This document shows positions 1 to 12,900 of a stretch of 64,000 nucleotides of DNA, in pieces. Every line of letters begins with the position of its first letter. Positions within the stretch are counted from its first letter, which is position 1. Position numbers and translations under genes: made by a program. Source of the stretch: Patiria pectinifera (lineage: Eukaryota > Echinodermata > Asteroidea > Valvatida > Asterinidae). A model generated the notes under the pieces. The model searched no databases. It worked only from the letters and a program-made list of their open reading frames with translations, and was not told the DNA's origin. The DNA lies in NCBI GenBank assembly GCA_029964075.1, contig CM057150.1:3077717-3141716 (forward strand). Reading direction: 5' to 3'.

Positions 1-180
1 TGCCTCAGATCGCACCACAGAGCATCTAGAATCCAAAAAATTTTCGGGGCCCTTAAGCGGGCCCCGAACCCCACGCCGTAATTTTTTGGACCCATTTTGG
101 GAGGGACCAAAAAATTTTTGGGCCCCCCCCCACAAATTGTGTTCTGGATCCGCCCTTGGTGTACTATAACTCTGTCATAT
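1..180. repeat. Interspersed repeat fragment (copy also at 1525-1745)
   Basis: The first 33 bp (tgcctcagatcgcaccacag onward) recur at 1709-1742 with one mismatch. Both copies sit beside C-rich runs and a ggggccc/gggcccc inverted pair (48-67). Looks like a piece of a dispersed element that begins outside the window. The rest of 1-786 is AT-rich intron with nothing recognisable. Confidence 0.5.
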
Positions 181-786
181 GAACAGACGAAGAGTTGCCA
201 TGGAACGGTTTATGTAGCAAATTTGTGACCTGTTCTGTCAAAATCAGACTTTTCTGGGCATAAGGTCAAAAATGCGATTTTTGCATATTGTTAGAATATG
301 GTACATTTTCCTTTTTATAGGTGGTTTAATTTTTGAAACTGGTCATGCCTGGGCAAAGTTATGCTATTTTGAAGTTCATTATGTCAGAAAACGGAGAAAA
401 TGGCAGTTAAAGTTTGGGGTCTATTGTAAGACCTGTTTCAAGTCACATTTCTTAAACTGATATACCTTAACAAATCATCAAAAATACTACATTTAGAGTT
501 CAAATTAGGGTTTCAAACATTTATAGTATATTTTAGACATGTTCAAGATTACAAATATACACAAATTAGAAAACTGATAAAAATCACCCCCACAGCATTT
601 TTTGGCCCTACCTTAATTTCAACCTCTGCCCAGAAGTGTCTGCTTCAACAGGTGACATTTGTGTAATACATCTTCTAAAGAACCAGTCGGCAAAGAACCA
701 GGTTTAAGAAGTTAGCAATGGTCCGTCCAGTTTCACTTTAGGTTTAAGAATTCTTAATGATTGAGTTCTATCTTGTCATTCATCAG

Positions 787-951
787 GCGAGACAGTGAAC
801 GGTCCGCAGCCTTGCAAGCCGGGGTACTACTGCCCTCTACAGACGCCGAGTCCTGACCGCTTCCCCTGCCCTGAAGGCACATTCTCCCCATCGTCCAACC
901 TGACCCAGCCCAGTGAATGCACCACCTGTACCGCAGCCTTCTACTGCTTAG
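787..951 (+). CDS. Exon 1 of window (internal exon)
   Basis: 55 codons, phase 1-1; acceptor cag at 784-786, donor gtatgt. It encodes CKPGYYCPLQT, CPEGTF and CTTCTAAFYC with one NLT sequon. It starts mid-codon and has no signal peptide, so earlier exons lie upstream of the window. Confidence 0.9.
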
Positions 952-3900
952 GTATGTGAATTGTTCAATCTGTTTGCCACGGAAAGAAATATTTGTAGTT
1001 TCTGTTCAGGCTTACCATATTACTTTACTGAATACATTGCTTATTGAAAACAGTGTCATTGTTTGGAAAGGGTCTAAAACTTTGCACTTGCAGTTGTGCG
1101 CAATAATTGGTCAACTATCTTTCACCCACAGGTGGGGAGCCGACCGAGACCGATCCCTGTCCCCCAGGCTTCTACTGTCCCGCTGGTACCCAGTTTGCGG
1201 AGCAGTATCCCTGCCCTAACGGAACTTACAACGAGGACTACAGTCAAGATGAGGAGTCAGACTGCAAACTATGCACCCAAGGTTGGTTCTTGACTTGACC
1301 TTTGACCCCACACTGATGGACTTTGAACCCCCTCATTGGGAACCTGAGTTTGATGGAGCCCTAGTGTAAACACAAGAGACGAAGTGGTGGGTTGTGTCTG
1401 AACACAAGAGTCAAAATGGTGGACCATGTCAGCCATTTATAGTCTGATGCCGGCCAGTGGGTCAGTTGTCTGATTGACCTGTGACAGAGAGTCAACCTGA
1501 TTTAAATATCTGTGTACGTGTTTTAAGACGAGTCAGACTAAAGGGGAGGCATTGCAGCCCAATCAAGGGTGAATCCAGGGGGGCCAAAAGGGGCCATGCC
1601 CTCCCCCCCCCAAAAAAAACTTTGTTTTAAGTAACATCCTAATAGATGCATGCACTGCATACACCACCATCTTTTTCTCAAATAGAACTTAGTTAAAGTG
1701 GTCAGAATTGCCTCAGATCGCACCACAGAGCATCTAAAATCCCCCCAAAAAATTGGGACGTAAAAAAACTCAAGAAGTATTCGTGAAATGTAATAAAAAT
1801 GGGAAAATTCTGTGTGGTTACTCAGGTCACTTCTGCGAGTATGGCGTCAATGCCCCCGAAGACTGCCCGGCAGGCACCTACATGCCGTATGGCGTCAACT
1901 CCACAGACTACCTCTATGGCACCACGGCCAAGTACCAGAGCGACTGCTTGGACTGCCCCGGCGGCTCCTGGTGTGGCCCCGGAACCGTCTACCCGAACGA
2001 CTGCAACACGGGGATGTACTCGAAGACCAAACAAAGCACGTGCAAGACCTGCGAGGCGGGCTACTACTGCGACAATGTCACCACCTCCGAGTTAGACATG
2101 TTGAACAACAAGAAGTGCCCTGCTGGGTTGTATTGCACAACGGGACTGAATGATGTCAGCGAGGCAACCGATTGCAGTATGAAGCACTACTGCCCTGAAG
2201 GTTTGTGTTTGAAATTTTTGCTCTTTTATTTCTTAACCAAGAGATTTCTTGTTTAAAGTTTTTTTTTACAAAGGGTTCCCAGCCACTGTGGAAATCATGG
2301 AAAACCTTCGGAATGAGTTTTCATTTTCCAGTATAAAGGGAAAACTCATTGAATTTGGAAGAAAACACATAAATCATGGAAAACTCATGGAATTTGACAG
2401 TTACCAAGTTTGGTGTATGTGCGTCTTTTGCCATGTTGTGTTTATTGACTGATTGAATATGGTGGATTTTTAGTGTTCTTTTTTTTTATGCAGTGTGAAT
2501 TTTACGCACCTCTCCAGACAACAGTAGGGTGTGCTAAAATGTACATGTACCTCTTGATGTTCCAGCAACCTTGCTTAAGTGAAAATATTTCTCGTGGAAT
2601 TTTGGCAATTTTTCGAGGAAGTAGCAGTGGAAACTCAGGGAATTTTTTTTTCAGTAACCTGTGTTCGTTTCCGATTGACTTGAGTGTCCTCAAAACCAGA
2701 GATACACCTTCTCCTATAAAACACAAACTATCTTGGTGTAACTCTGTCTCCTCTGTCTCTATCGCAGCCACGCCGTTTGAAGTCAACTGCCCAGTGGGTA
2801 CATACAACCCAACCACCGGCCTGGGTGACGTCAACGAGTGTACGGCTTGCGACGCTGGCTGGTTCTGCTTGGAAGGGACCGCCGCAGTGACTGCCAAGTG
2901 TAACACCGGCTACTACTGCCCAACCAATATCACCAATCCTTACAGCAACAACCCGGCCACTATCGGCTCCTACGGACCGCAACAGGTGATTCCAGTCCCT
3001 GAACCCAATATGTGACCCAGCACCGCAAAATGAGCAAGAGTTAAGAAATGTAGATTTCTGAATTCTGCAGAACAAGAGCTTTGCAATGGTGCATAACATT
3101 GATTTTTGGGGATACTGAGTTCAGTTCACGGAGAGACTGCAACAAAACTAAACTTGTAAAAGCAATAAGTCTCTGTACTGATGACGTCACACTTTGTTTA
3201 CATGTGCGCGTAAACAAAGTGTGACGTAATTAGTACAGAGGCTTATTAAGAATGGAATTTAAGATCCTGCTGTTGAATTTACAGTGAATGAACAGTCAAG
3301 TAATTAAACAGAATGACAGTAGGTTTAAAGGTGTTTGATGGAACAAAACATATTGAGATTGAGGATCACCTGAAACAAACAAATAGGCCGCTTCTTTAAA
3401 TTTTGGCTCTGCCTTACTGTATCGAAAAATGGCAATTTCCGACATTTTATGCTCATTTCGTGTTGACATGACACATACATTGTTATTGTCCAGGCCATGA
3501 CAAGTCCTGTCACGATAAATCACAAGTCAATTTCCAAGTCCAGGGGACTAACAGGGGATGAACAGCGATAAAGAAATGCCTTTGGCATAATTCATTTGAA
3601 TTGAATTCAATTGAATTGAAATCAATTGAATTGAATTGATGTCTCCAAAAAAAATAATGAAAGTAAAATATGAATAGATTGTGACTTGACTTGGGACTTA
3701 TGATCGACTTGTGCTGGACCTGTGATGGCTTGTGATCAACTGCACTGCAACAAACTAGGTATATAAAGCAATCTGTGAGTTGAATCTCAACTTAATAGTC
3801 TAAAATTAGACGTAACAAGCATCAGGATTTCAGAGGGTGATATTACACCGAAAATTTCTCAGACAGAAACGCCATAGCGCAATCATTTTTTGAGCTTGCA

Positions 3901-6900
3901 CCATAAATGTACAACAAGGAATGAGGACTCTTAAGTTTTTGGATGCTGACTTTACCATCATTCTATAACCCTCCGACGCAGAAAGCCCATTTACTAACAC
4001 GCTTACAGTAAGGGGTCCCTCCGGGGACCCAGATATTTAGCGCCTTGGTTTGAGGCTACACAACACTGTATCTATATGTATACACTCTCGACATGTCTGT
4101 AGACTATAAATAAGGGGTTCATTGACAGGAAACAGATGTTGTATACATAGTCTGTGGTCAAGTCGTGCACTTGGCTACCCGCAAGTGACTTTGTTTTGTG
4201 CACGTGTATATGGGCAGCCCAGGTTGTCAGGCTCAGATATGCCTGACCCGGGGTCACACACTAAAGGTGACTGCATATATCCGTAGAGGGTGTCTCTGGC
4301 TAGGATTAGATGGAAGATCACCAGAATTGGTCGGAAATTTATTTTTTTATTAAGGTAATTAACCAAATTGGGTCCCCAAAAGGGCTAGTTTCTGCGTCGG
4401 AGGGATAAGACACAATCACACTTTGCTGTTATGTCAGGAATCATCCACTAGTGACTCAGGGGTCCTTGTTGCCCTGTCTCCCCTTTAAATATTTTAATCA
4501 CTCCACTGTTACCCCCTCTCTACCCCGCTAACCCTTCCCTAACCCCAGGTGCCTTGCCCCGCTGGTACATACATAGACACCCTAGGGGGTCGTTACCTAG
4601 AGGACTGTATCCCCTGCCCGGCGGGTTCCTACTGCCCGCTGGGGACAGGGGACCCCATCGAGTGCCCCCGAGGTTTCTATTGTCCAGCCAACTCCTCCGC
4701 TGCTAATGCTTGCCCCATTGGCAGATACGGCAACACAACAGGTAAAGTTTGATAAATAGAGAAAGTTTCTGTGTATTTTGAAGCGATAGGGTGCAAGTTC
4801 GTGCTTGCATCGTATTGTATTGTATTCTGGTTTTCAGTTGCTCCTCTTTACTTGTTTACTTTGGGAGTAGAGTGGCTGAATAGGGTCAGAGTGACTGGGG
4901 TTTGAATCCTGCTGTTGGCCAGCTTCGAATTCATTTGTCCATGGGCAAGCCATTTTACTCCACTTGCCTCTCTCCACCTAGAGGAATAATAAATAGAGAA
5001 AAATTTGGGCTGCTTTAAAGGGCCCATTTGAAACCTATATTCTCTTGATTTCCATTCTTGGAATATTGAGAAAATAGAATTTTACGTCGGGGTGATGTAA
5101 ATCAATATTAGCTTTTGCCCTTCACCGACGTTTAAACACTGTATACTCAGTGTGTTACCTCCTGAGAGAAAGTTGGAAAAATCACTCGGGTGGGACTCGA
5201 ACCCACGACCTCCTGCTTTCTAGTGCAGACTGTATGAAGTGAGTGGTACCCGTCTGCACTAGAAAGCAGGAGGTCATGGGTTTGAGTCCCACCGGAGTGA
5301 TTGTTCCCAATTTGCACTCTGGAGGTAACACATCGGTGAAGGGCAAAACCGAATATTGATTTACATCCTTGGAAATACTGTGCCTCTAATAATCAGATTT
5401 GATGTTTCATTGTGTCCTGGCCATAACGTAGTGCGTGTGTAAAACTTTTGGCCTTGTATTTTACACTGTATGATATCATACAGTGCCAGTGCAGTCTGGG
5501 GCGGTTTGGGGCAGTATAGGAAGTAACAGGCAGGATAGCATACTAAAAGAATATTGTTTTCTTGTTTGTCCCCTTCCTTATGAAGGTCTTCCATCCTTAG
5601 AAAGCTGTCCGCTGTGCGACCCCGGTTGGTACTGCGATGCCCCTGGCCTGACCACCCCGAGGGCCCCCTGCGACCCAGGGTTTGTCTGCTACGAGGGTGC
5701 TACGTCGTCCGACCCCACTGACAAGGTGACAGGGGAGGTTTGCCCCGCCGGCGGCTACTGTCCACTAGGTAAAATGACATTCAATTCATGTAATGTCAGG
5801 ACCCTATTTCATGGGGCTTCTATTCGCAGAAAAACTCTGCTCAACAGAGACTTGTCCTTAGCAGATATTCGCCGAGTACCAGTCAGATGCAGCATATACT
5901 GCATGATATTTTGGCTGGTGACCCATTTTGTGTTAGCAATTACTTTTTTTGTTGACCATTTTTCCTTGCTTAATAGCACCATCAAATTAGACCTAGGTTT
6001 TCGTATGCGTTGAGATAAGAACCTGTCTAAGAAAGTCATTGGAATGGGGACAATTTGTGAGATACAGGGACTGGCCTGTTTGCCAGGGAGTGGGGTTTGG
6101 GGCTGTATTGGGTGTAGTGGGAGATTTAAGATACATCCAATTCATTATCTGACAGTTTTGTTCACAAGTCCGTCAAAAGTCTCACCCTCGCAAGAAGTCC
6201 ATCACTGGTTATTGAAATGAACTGCAGCAAAGGCATTCCTCCATTTTTTTCATCCACTGTTAATACTTGTTACAAGACTTTTGGCGGGGGTTTGATAATA
6301 CTTGAGACCAGACTTGTGATTAACTTGCGATGGACTTGTGATGAAAATATGACTGAATTTGTGACTGGACTTGTGATTTGTGACTGGACTTGTGAATGAA
6401 CTTGTGATTGACTTGTGATGGACTTGTGATTAACTTGTGACTGGACTTGTGACGTCTCTGCTCAACCACAGGATCTTACACCAGTCTGCCTTGCCCGCCG
6501 GGGACCTACAGTAACACCTCTGGTGCCATCAACCATTATGATTGCTTCGACTGTGACCCTGGATACTACTGCAGCAACGCTCGAACACCAAGTAAGAAAT
6601 GGAAAATTGAATTTAGCGTTTTAAGAACAAGGAAGTAAAAGGCAGTTTACTAATGGAGGGGCAGAAAGGAAGTTTTTTTGAAAAGGATGTTTTGGTTTAA
6701 ATTAAACAATTGGATTTGTTTAATACTTAAATCTAAAAATTAATGTGGCCTGACGTTGCGAACTTAGCAAGTTCTTCTTCAGAGGCTAAAACAGAAATGA
6801 CAGAGGTACATACATTAACATGGGGGTGCACACAAACATGCAGTACATGGTATAAAACGATCAAAAGAAGGAACAAAACAAAACACAATGAAACTTGCAT

Positions 6901-9900
6901 ATCAGCAAGGAGGATCACCACGAAGGGATACTGCAACAGAGAAGTTGAAACATGAAAAAAAGTAAAACTGCTGCAAACTGCTTACTGACTGGATGGACCT
7001 GAAATATATAAATCTAAAAATTAATGTTTAATACTTGAATGCTTGGCATGCACTTGTGTATCCCATGCATCATAACTTCAACCATTTAATCTCATGGACA
7101 TGACTTTTCATGATCCTTTTTATTAAGAGTCTCTTTTAGTTCTGGGAGAATCATGATTGCATGATCGAGTGTATCTTTTTAGGCAGAAACTTTGGTGCGA
7201 AAGCTGGAGCTTTTCCAATTTTTCGTTTCTGTTCCTCACCCGAGGTCACTTATCATTTTATAGCAGTTGAGCCAGTCATTGGCGATATAACAAGGGTTTT
7301 TGTGTTGAGATTGTTGATCCCACTTCTGCCACTGAATCTCAAGCTGATCACTATTGCATCCCTGTGTAACCTGTCGCAGGTTTCCAGGCCCCTGCAATGG
7401 AGCTGGTCATTGGGTAATCGAACAAGGGTTTTTATAAGGTTGTGGATCCCTTTGCTGCCACCGAATCTCAAGCTAATCAGTATTGCATCCTTGAGTAGCC
7501 TGTCACGGGTCTTAAAGGCCCCTACAATTGAGCTGGTCATTGGCCAGTCAAACAAGGGTTTTTGTAAGGTTGTGGATCCCACTTCTGCCACTGAATCTCA
7601 AGCTGATCAGTGTTGTATCTTTGTTTAACCCCTTGCAGGTCCCACAGGCCCCTGCAACCCGGGTTATTACTGCACCGGTGGGGCCCGGACTCCCAACCAG
7701 ACAGTCACCCAGCCTGGCTATTATTCAGAGTCTGGCGCCACTCAGCAGACCCCATGCCAACTGGGTCACTACATGCCGTATGACAGGGCGGGCGAGTGCC
7801 TGATCTGTGAGGCTGGCTTCTATTGCCCGTTTGAAGCCATGACGAACATGACTGCGTGCGAAGCAGGTAAGACCAATTTTTTAAGTCATGGATTTAGATC
7901 TGCAATGGTAGTAACACTTAATGATGATTGCCTGGCTCATAACTTGGTGCACGTTTATTATCTTTAATACCCCACTGCCTTCACTGGCACCTTGAATTAC
8001 TCTTTGACCTTTATCCCTTGACCTGATATGAATAATTCATTCCTCCCCTTCAAGTTAGTATTGAAGGGAGGATGGCAACGCCTTTGCTTGAATCAAGTTT
8101 ATGGCCTTCAGTGGCCTTTTGACCACCCATGGAATGAATAATTCATGCATGCCCTGTCAGGTCGGTATTGTGGTGCAGTTGCCAACTTATTTGGTTCATT
8201 CAATAATTCATGCATCAAGTTTTGGCATAATCTAACCTTTAATTCTTGACCTGATATGAATTATTCAAAATACTTCAAAATCTATGCCAGATCCTTCTAA
8301 ATTTATGCTGGATCCTTCAAAATCTATGGGAAATCCTTCAAAATCTTTGACTATAAAATCTAAGCTGGATCCTTCAAAAGTTTATGCTGGAACCTGCCAG
8401 TGGGACTTAATGCTCTCTGGAAAACAGAGTGCAAAGAATTTGATAATAGTTTCTGCACAGTGGAGGACTTTGTAGGATGCGGGAGTGTTCCAAGCTCAGT
8501 TGAATAGCACATGTTGACCTTTTAACCTTCAACCCCTCAGGTCAATACTGCGGCGAGGGTGCCTACACCTTTGAACTCTGCCCGACGGGCACCTACTCCC
8601 CGAGTACCCACCAGACCCACATTGATAACTGCACGGTCTGCGAGCCGGGCTACTACTGCAGCGAGAACGGCGGGACCGACCGGACCGGCATGTGCGCGGC
8701 CGGCCACATCTGCTTCCTTGGTGCGCTGTTTGCCACGCCGGTCTACAACAATGACTCCTCTGACGGTCAGTGTTTGGGAACTTAACATGTGTTGCTTGCC
8801 TTTGCATTTTTTTAAATTGGCACCTATGGAGTACTGAAGTGTGAAGTCATTTAGAACCAGAAAGTGTAGTGCAAACAAATGGAGTACACGTGCGTGTTGG
8901 TTCTCAGGCTGAATCACGCGCTAATGTCTTTTACACACATTTTGTGCGCGTGACGTATTAACTTCGGTACTCCATACAGGTTGCAATTGTATGACGTCAG
9001 AGTACCATGTGACCGTCCACGAATGGCCACCATCGCTCTAGGCAAGCGTTTGGCTAGCAACCACGCTCTGCATTGTAAAGTAGATAGTGGGGCTTATATG
9101 TTTTTGTAAAAACAACCACAAATTCTGTATTAAATGGCACAATGGTCACAACCTGTGCGATGTATTGGCTGTGTGTAAAGTGCATGTTGTCCCCCCTTTC
9201 TTGTATTCCTGATTCCTTGGTTTTGTGGTGTTTGTTAACGTACAATTTTATTGTATTACCTGCCTTGTTTACTCATGTAATATTTTTTTTTGTAGTATGC
9301 AAATTTGTATCGCTTTTGTAAATTAATTGCTTTTAATGTAATTGTCTTTTGGAATTTGGCCCTCCGGGCCACGATTTTAGACAAATAAAAGAAATGAATG
9401 AATGTATGAATGAATGAATGAATGAATGAATGAATGAATGAATGAATGAATACATTTGTCATAATTGTGCCCACCAAGAAGTTGTCGTCCATCACAGCCT
9501 TGGTTGTCTTCTGTACATAGATTTTCTGAATTGTAGGTTGACATTGCTTTCCTCATGATTCTTTGTTTGCAGGCAAGGTGGTCATCACATGGGGCGACCA
9601 GTGCGCCAAGGGCCACTATTGTGAGGAAGGCGCAACTTTCATGGCTGCGTGCCCCAAGGGTACCTACCTGGATTACGTGGGAGCCCAGTCAGAGAGCGAC
9701 TGCATTCCGTGTGGCGCTGGCAAATACTGCGACCATACTGGAGCGATTGAGGAAACTGGTAAGTGTAATGCGAGTAACAAAAACAGTCAGACGTCACACG
9801 TGTATTGAATGTCGCTGGTACCATTGATTGTGTACCATTGAATTCTGTAGTAGTGAGCAAAATAAGTGTTCTTGGATTAAACTAGATTATTAGGGAAACT

Positions 9901-12900
9901 ATTAGGTGTAACACGAGTTACAAAAAACGGCAAGTCACAAAAAGTAAAATATCACACGTATAACGTGCCACTCATATTATCTCTACGATTTTTTTACGAG
10001 TGTTTAAGAAAGGTTTTATGTAACATTATCTGGGGTGGAGAACTTGAGGTAAGCTATTCACAATGTCTCCACTACCTCATCCTGAAACATGGCACAGTTT
10101 TGCAACCTAAAAACCTATAAATGCATAATTTTGGTACTTACAAAATCTTTAAAAACCTATGTTTGGATTTTCAAACATCTAATAAAAAAACAATATTGAT
10201 GAAGAGGGTCACTAGTCTATGTAAAAACACTGTGCAGGAGCAGTTGATTGTATTTTAAACTGTCTGTGACTGTTCAGAAAGTAGGAGGGTTAATCAATAC
10301 TGTTTGATTGGTTTATTTCAAGGTGAGTGTGCTCCTGGTTTTGTCTGCTTGGGCGGCGCGATGCAGGACATGCCCACAGACAACGTGACAGGCCACATCT
10401 GTTCCAAACGGCGCTACTGCATCGGCGGCACAGCCGAGGAGTTTGTCTGCGCCCAGGGCTACTACTCGGACATCGAGGGGCTATCGGAATGCAAAGCCTG
10501 TGAGCCAGGATTTTACTGTGCGCCCGATGCTGACCCTGTGGAATGTCCGCAAGGTACAAAAAGATTGTGACTCATAGTACACTTTAAAACCAATTCGTCA
10601 AAAGTTTGACTTTAAAATGATTTTGTGGTTATAGGTAAAAAATGTGAGGCGTTCTGGCAAAACAAAACAGAACTGGTCAGAGGTCGAAATGAGGGTTTGC
10701 AGGTATTAGGAAAGAGAATAAAATTCTCCTTATAATACTGTTTCAATCAGACATTCCACTGACAACTTAAGGCTTTTTAAAGTTTGCATTTTTCCAATTG
10801 TCCAAAAAGTAAAATAATGAGAAAAAGGCTGTGACAGTTTGAAGGTTTGTATGAAAACGAATGATGACAATTTTTCCCTTTAAAAACACTTTTATTCTAC
10901 TTTTTTATACTAGACTTTTAACATATTTGTAGTAGACATATCAGAGACGACAAATATTAATAAATCTGAAATCAAAAAAATGCCAACCCCATTCAGATTG
11001 TTGCATTTTTCCCACTAAGGCCTGCGCCCATTTCCATCTCATTTTGCCAGAACACCTCACAAATATGTAAATTCACAAATGAAATATGCATTATTTAATT
11101 CCATTTTTTGATGTGTGTGAATGTTCAGGCCAGTATTGCTTGGGAGGTGCTGATGCCAACAGGGATCCCCTGGACTGTCCGCTGGGAACATTTGGCAATC
11201 GGTCCCAGCTACACGCTGAATCACAGTGTGCCATATGTCCTGGAGGTAAGCACTCGGTACCTTGAGATTTCCAAATCACCTGTGTGTTCCAATCACTTGT
11301 GTAAGTAAAACATTCAAAATTGAAAGCAAAGCTTCGCACGTGAAACACATCGACTGCAGTCCTAATTTAAAGGGAAGATACAACATTTGCAAACATCAAA
11401 AAAGGAAATGATCAAATGATCACGAAATACCTTACTGAATTGTTTAGGTATTGACAGTCTATAGCATCCTGGTCGGCTGACCAGCATTGGAAAAACTGGG
11501 TTTTTTTTCAAAAACAGCTCCTAGTTTTTCATATTTTGTTATTCCATGTTTTCACATAGATCACACACACTCGTGAAGGGGTGCAAACCTGATAGAGTGA
11601 TTCTTTGACCTTACAATTCCCCAAAGTCTTTACGTTTCTCCGTTTCATCTTAAGTGGGGTCGGGGAACCAGATTACAAGAAAATCATTGGTTGTCTTGAT
11701 TTTTCCAGCATAAACAAGCCCAAAAGGTGAAACAAGTCAGTTGAACAATATTTGCTATAACATACTAATCCTCCAAATCCATTCATTTCTGAAAATTGCA
11801 GCAAATACAAATGTTGTATGTTCCCTGTAAATCTCCAAAATAGTTTGATATTTAAATTACAAAATACCAGGGGTAAAGATCGTGGAAGGCAGGGTGGGAA
11901 CCAACATGGCGCAGCAAGATTGTACCCTTGGGAACAAGGTTGGCTAGCAATATAAGCACTGAGTATACAGTGTTTAAACGTCAGTGAAGGGCAAAACCTA
12001 ATTTGGTTAATATAAGTAATGCTGCAATCCTGGGGATTAGAAAACAGAGATCACTTTAGAGAGGATACCAACTTTTTTTAATTGATTGGCATGGTAAGGT
12101 TATATTTAGACCCTTACAGATCCGACTATTTTTTAGCCTCACATCATAGCAGTCAACATTTGTTAACAATTGACCTATCACCGTTTGTGAGTAAGCCACG
12201 CCCCTTAGACATCTCTCTGGAATTTATGTATGTTGAGTTTTGTTTGTCTCAGATTTTGTGCGTTCCGCGTCCATTTGTATATCATGTAATTGGACAATAT
12301 TTCACAAGCTGAGTTGACGTGATTCTACCGCGATAGGTTAATTCATTGATATTTCCTCCTTTTTTAGGTAAATACTGCGAGGTGCCTGGCCTGTCCACCT
12401 GGTCCGGTCTCATCGTCCCTGGCTTCTGGGCCATCAGAGGAGCCATCCAAAAGGGTCCTTTTGACGACACCACAAGCTCTGATTTTGGCATCTGTCCGGT
12501 GGGCTTCTTCTGCCCTGAAGGGTCGGACCACCCTAGCCCTTGCCCCCCTGGTACCTACAGGTCAGTTGCAATGTTTGGAAACATTTATTTCAATCACTGA
12601 TCTCTATATAAAGACTGGATAGCTAATAAAGAGCCGCACTATGTACGAATTTGACTCCATATTGGTGAGACCGGCTGGTGACCTACAAAGGACAAGTTGC
12701 CGTTTTTATAGACAGCATGATTTCTTTTGTAACGTCGCGGTTCACTTGACTTATATTTTGACCACCACCACTGACCAAGGCCAGGTTAACTACAATTATT
12801 TTTTAACGTCGTGGTTACTAAAATACCGCAAATATCACTTTTGCGGCGTGTCCCTTTTAGAACATCATAATATGTGTACGTGACCAAAATGCGCGTCAAC

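Noticed and set aside
7161..7628. 155-codon open frame upstream of exon 8
   Set aside because: It is produced by the 130-bp tandem repeat and lacks the cysteine pattern of the gene; no splice logic supports it.
8529..8917. Long minus-strand open frames opposite exon 9 (and opposite exons 3, 49, 62, 67)
   Set aside because: They mirror GC-rich exons on the + strand and encode Arg/Ala/Gly-rich nonsense, as expected of antisense shadows.
9393..9450. TGAATGAA array as a coding repeat (SFIHSFIHSFIH on the minus strand)
   Set aside because: Simple tetranucleotide microsatellite attached to a retroposon tail; no codon bias or splice signals.
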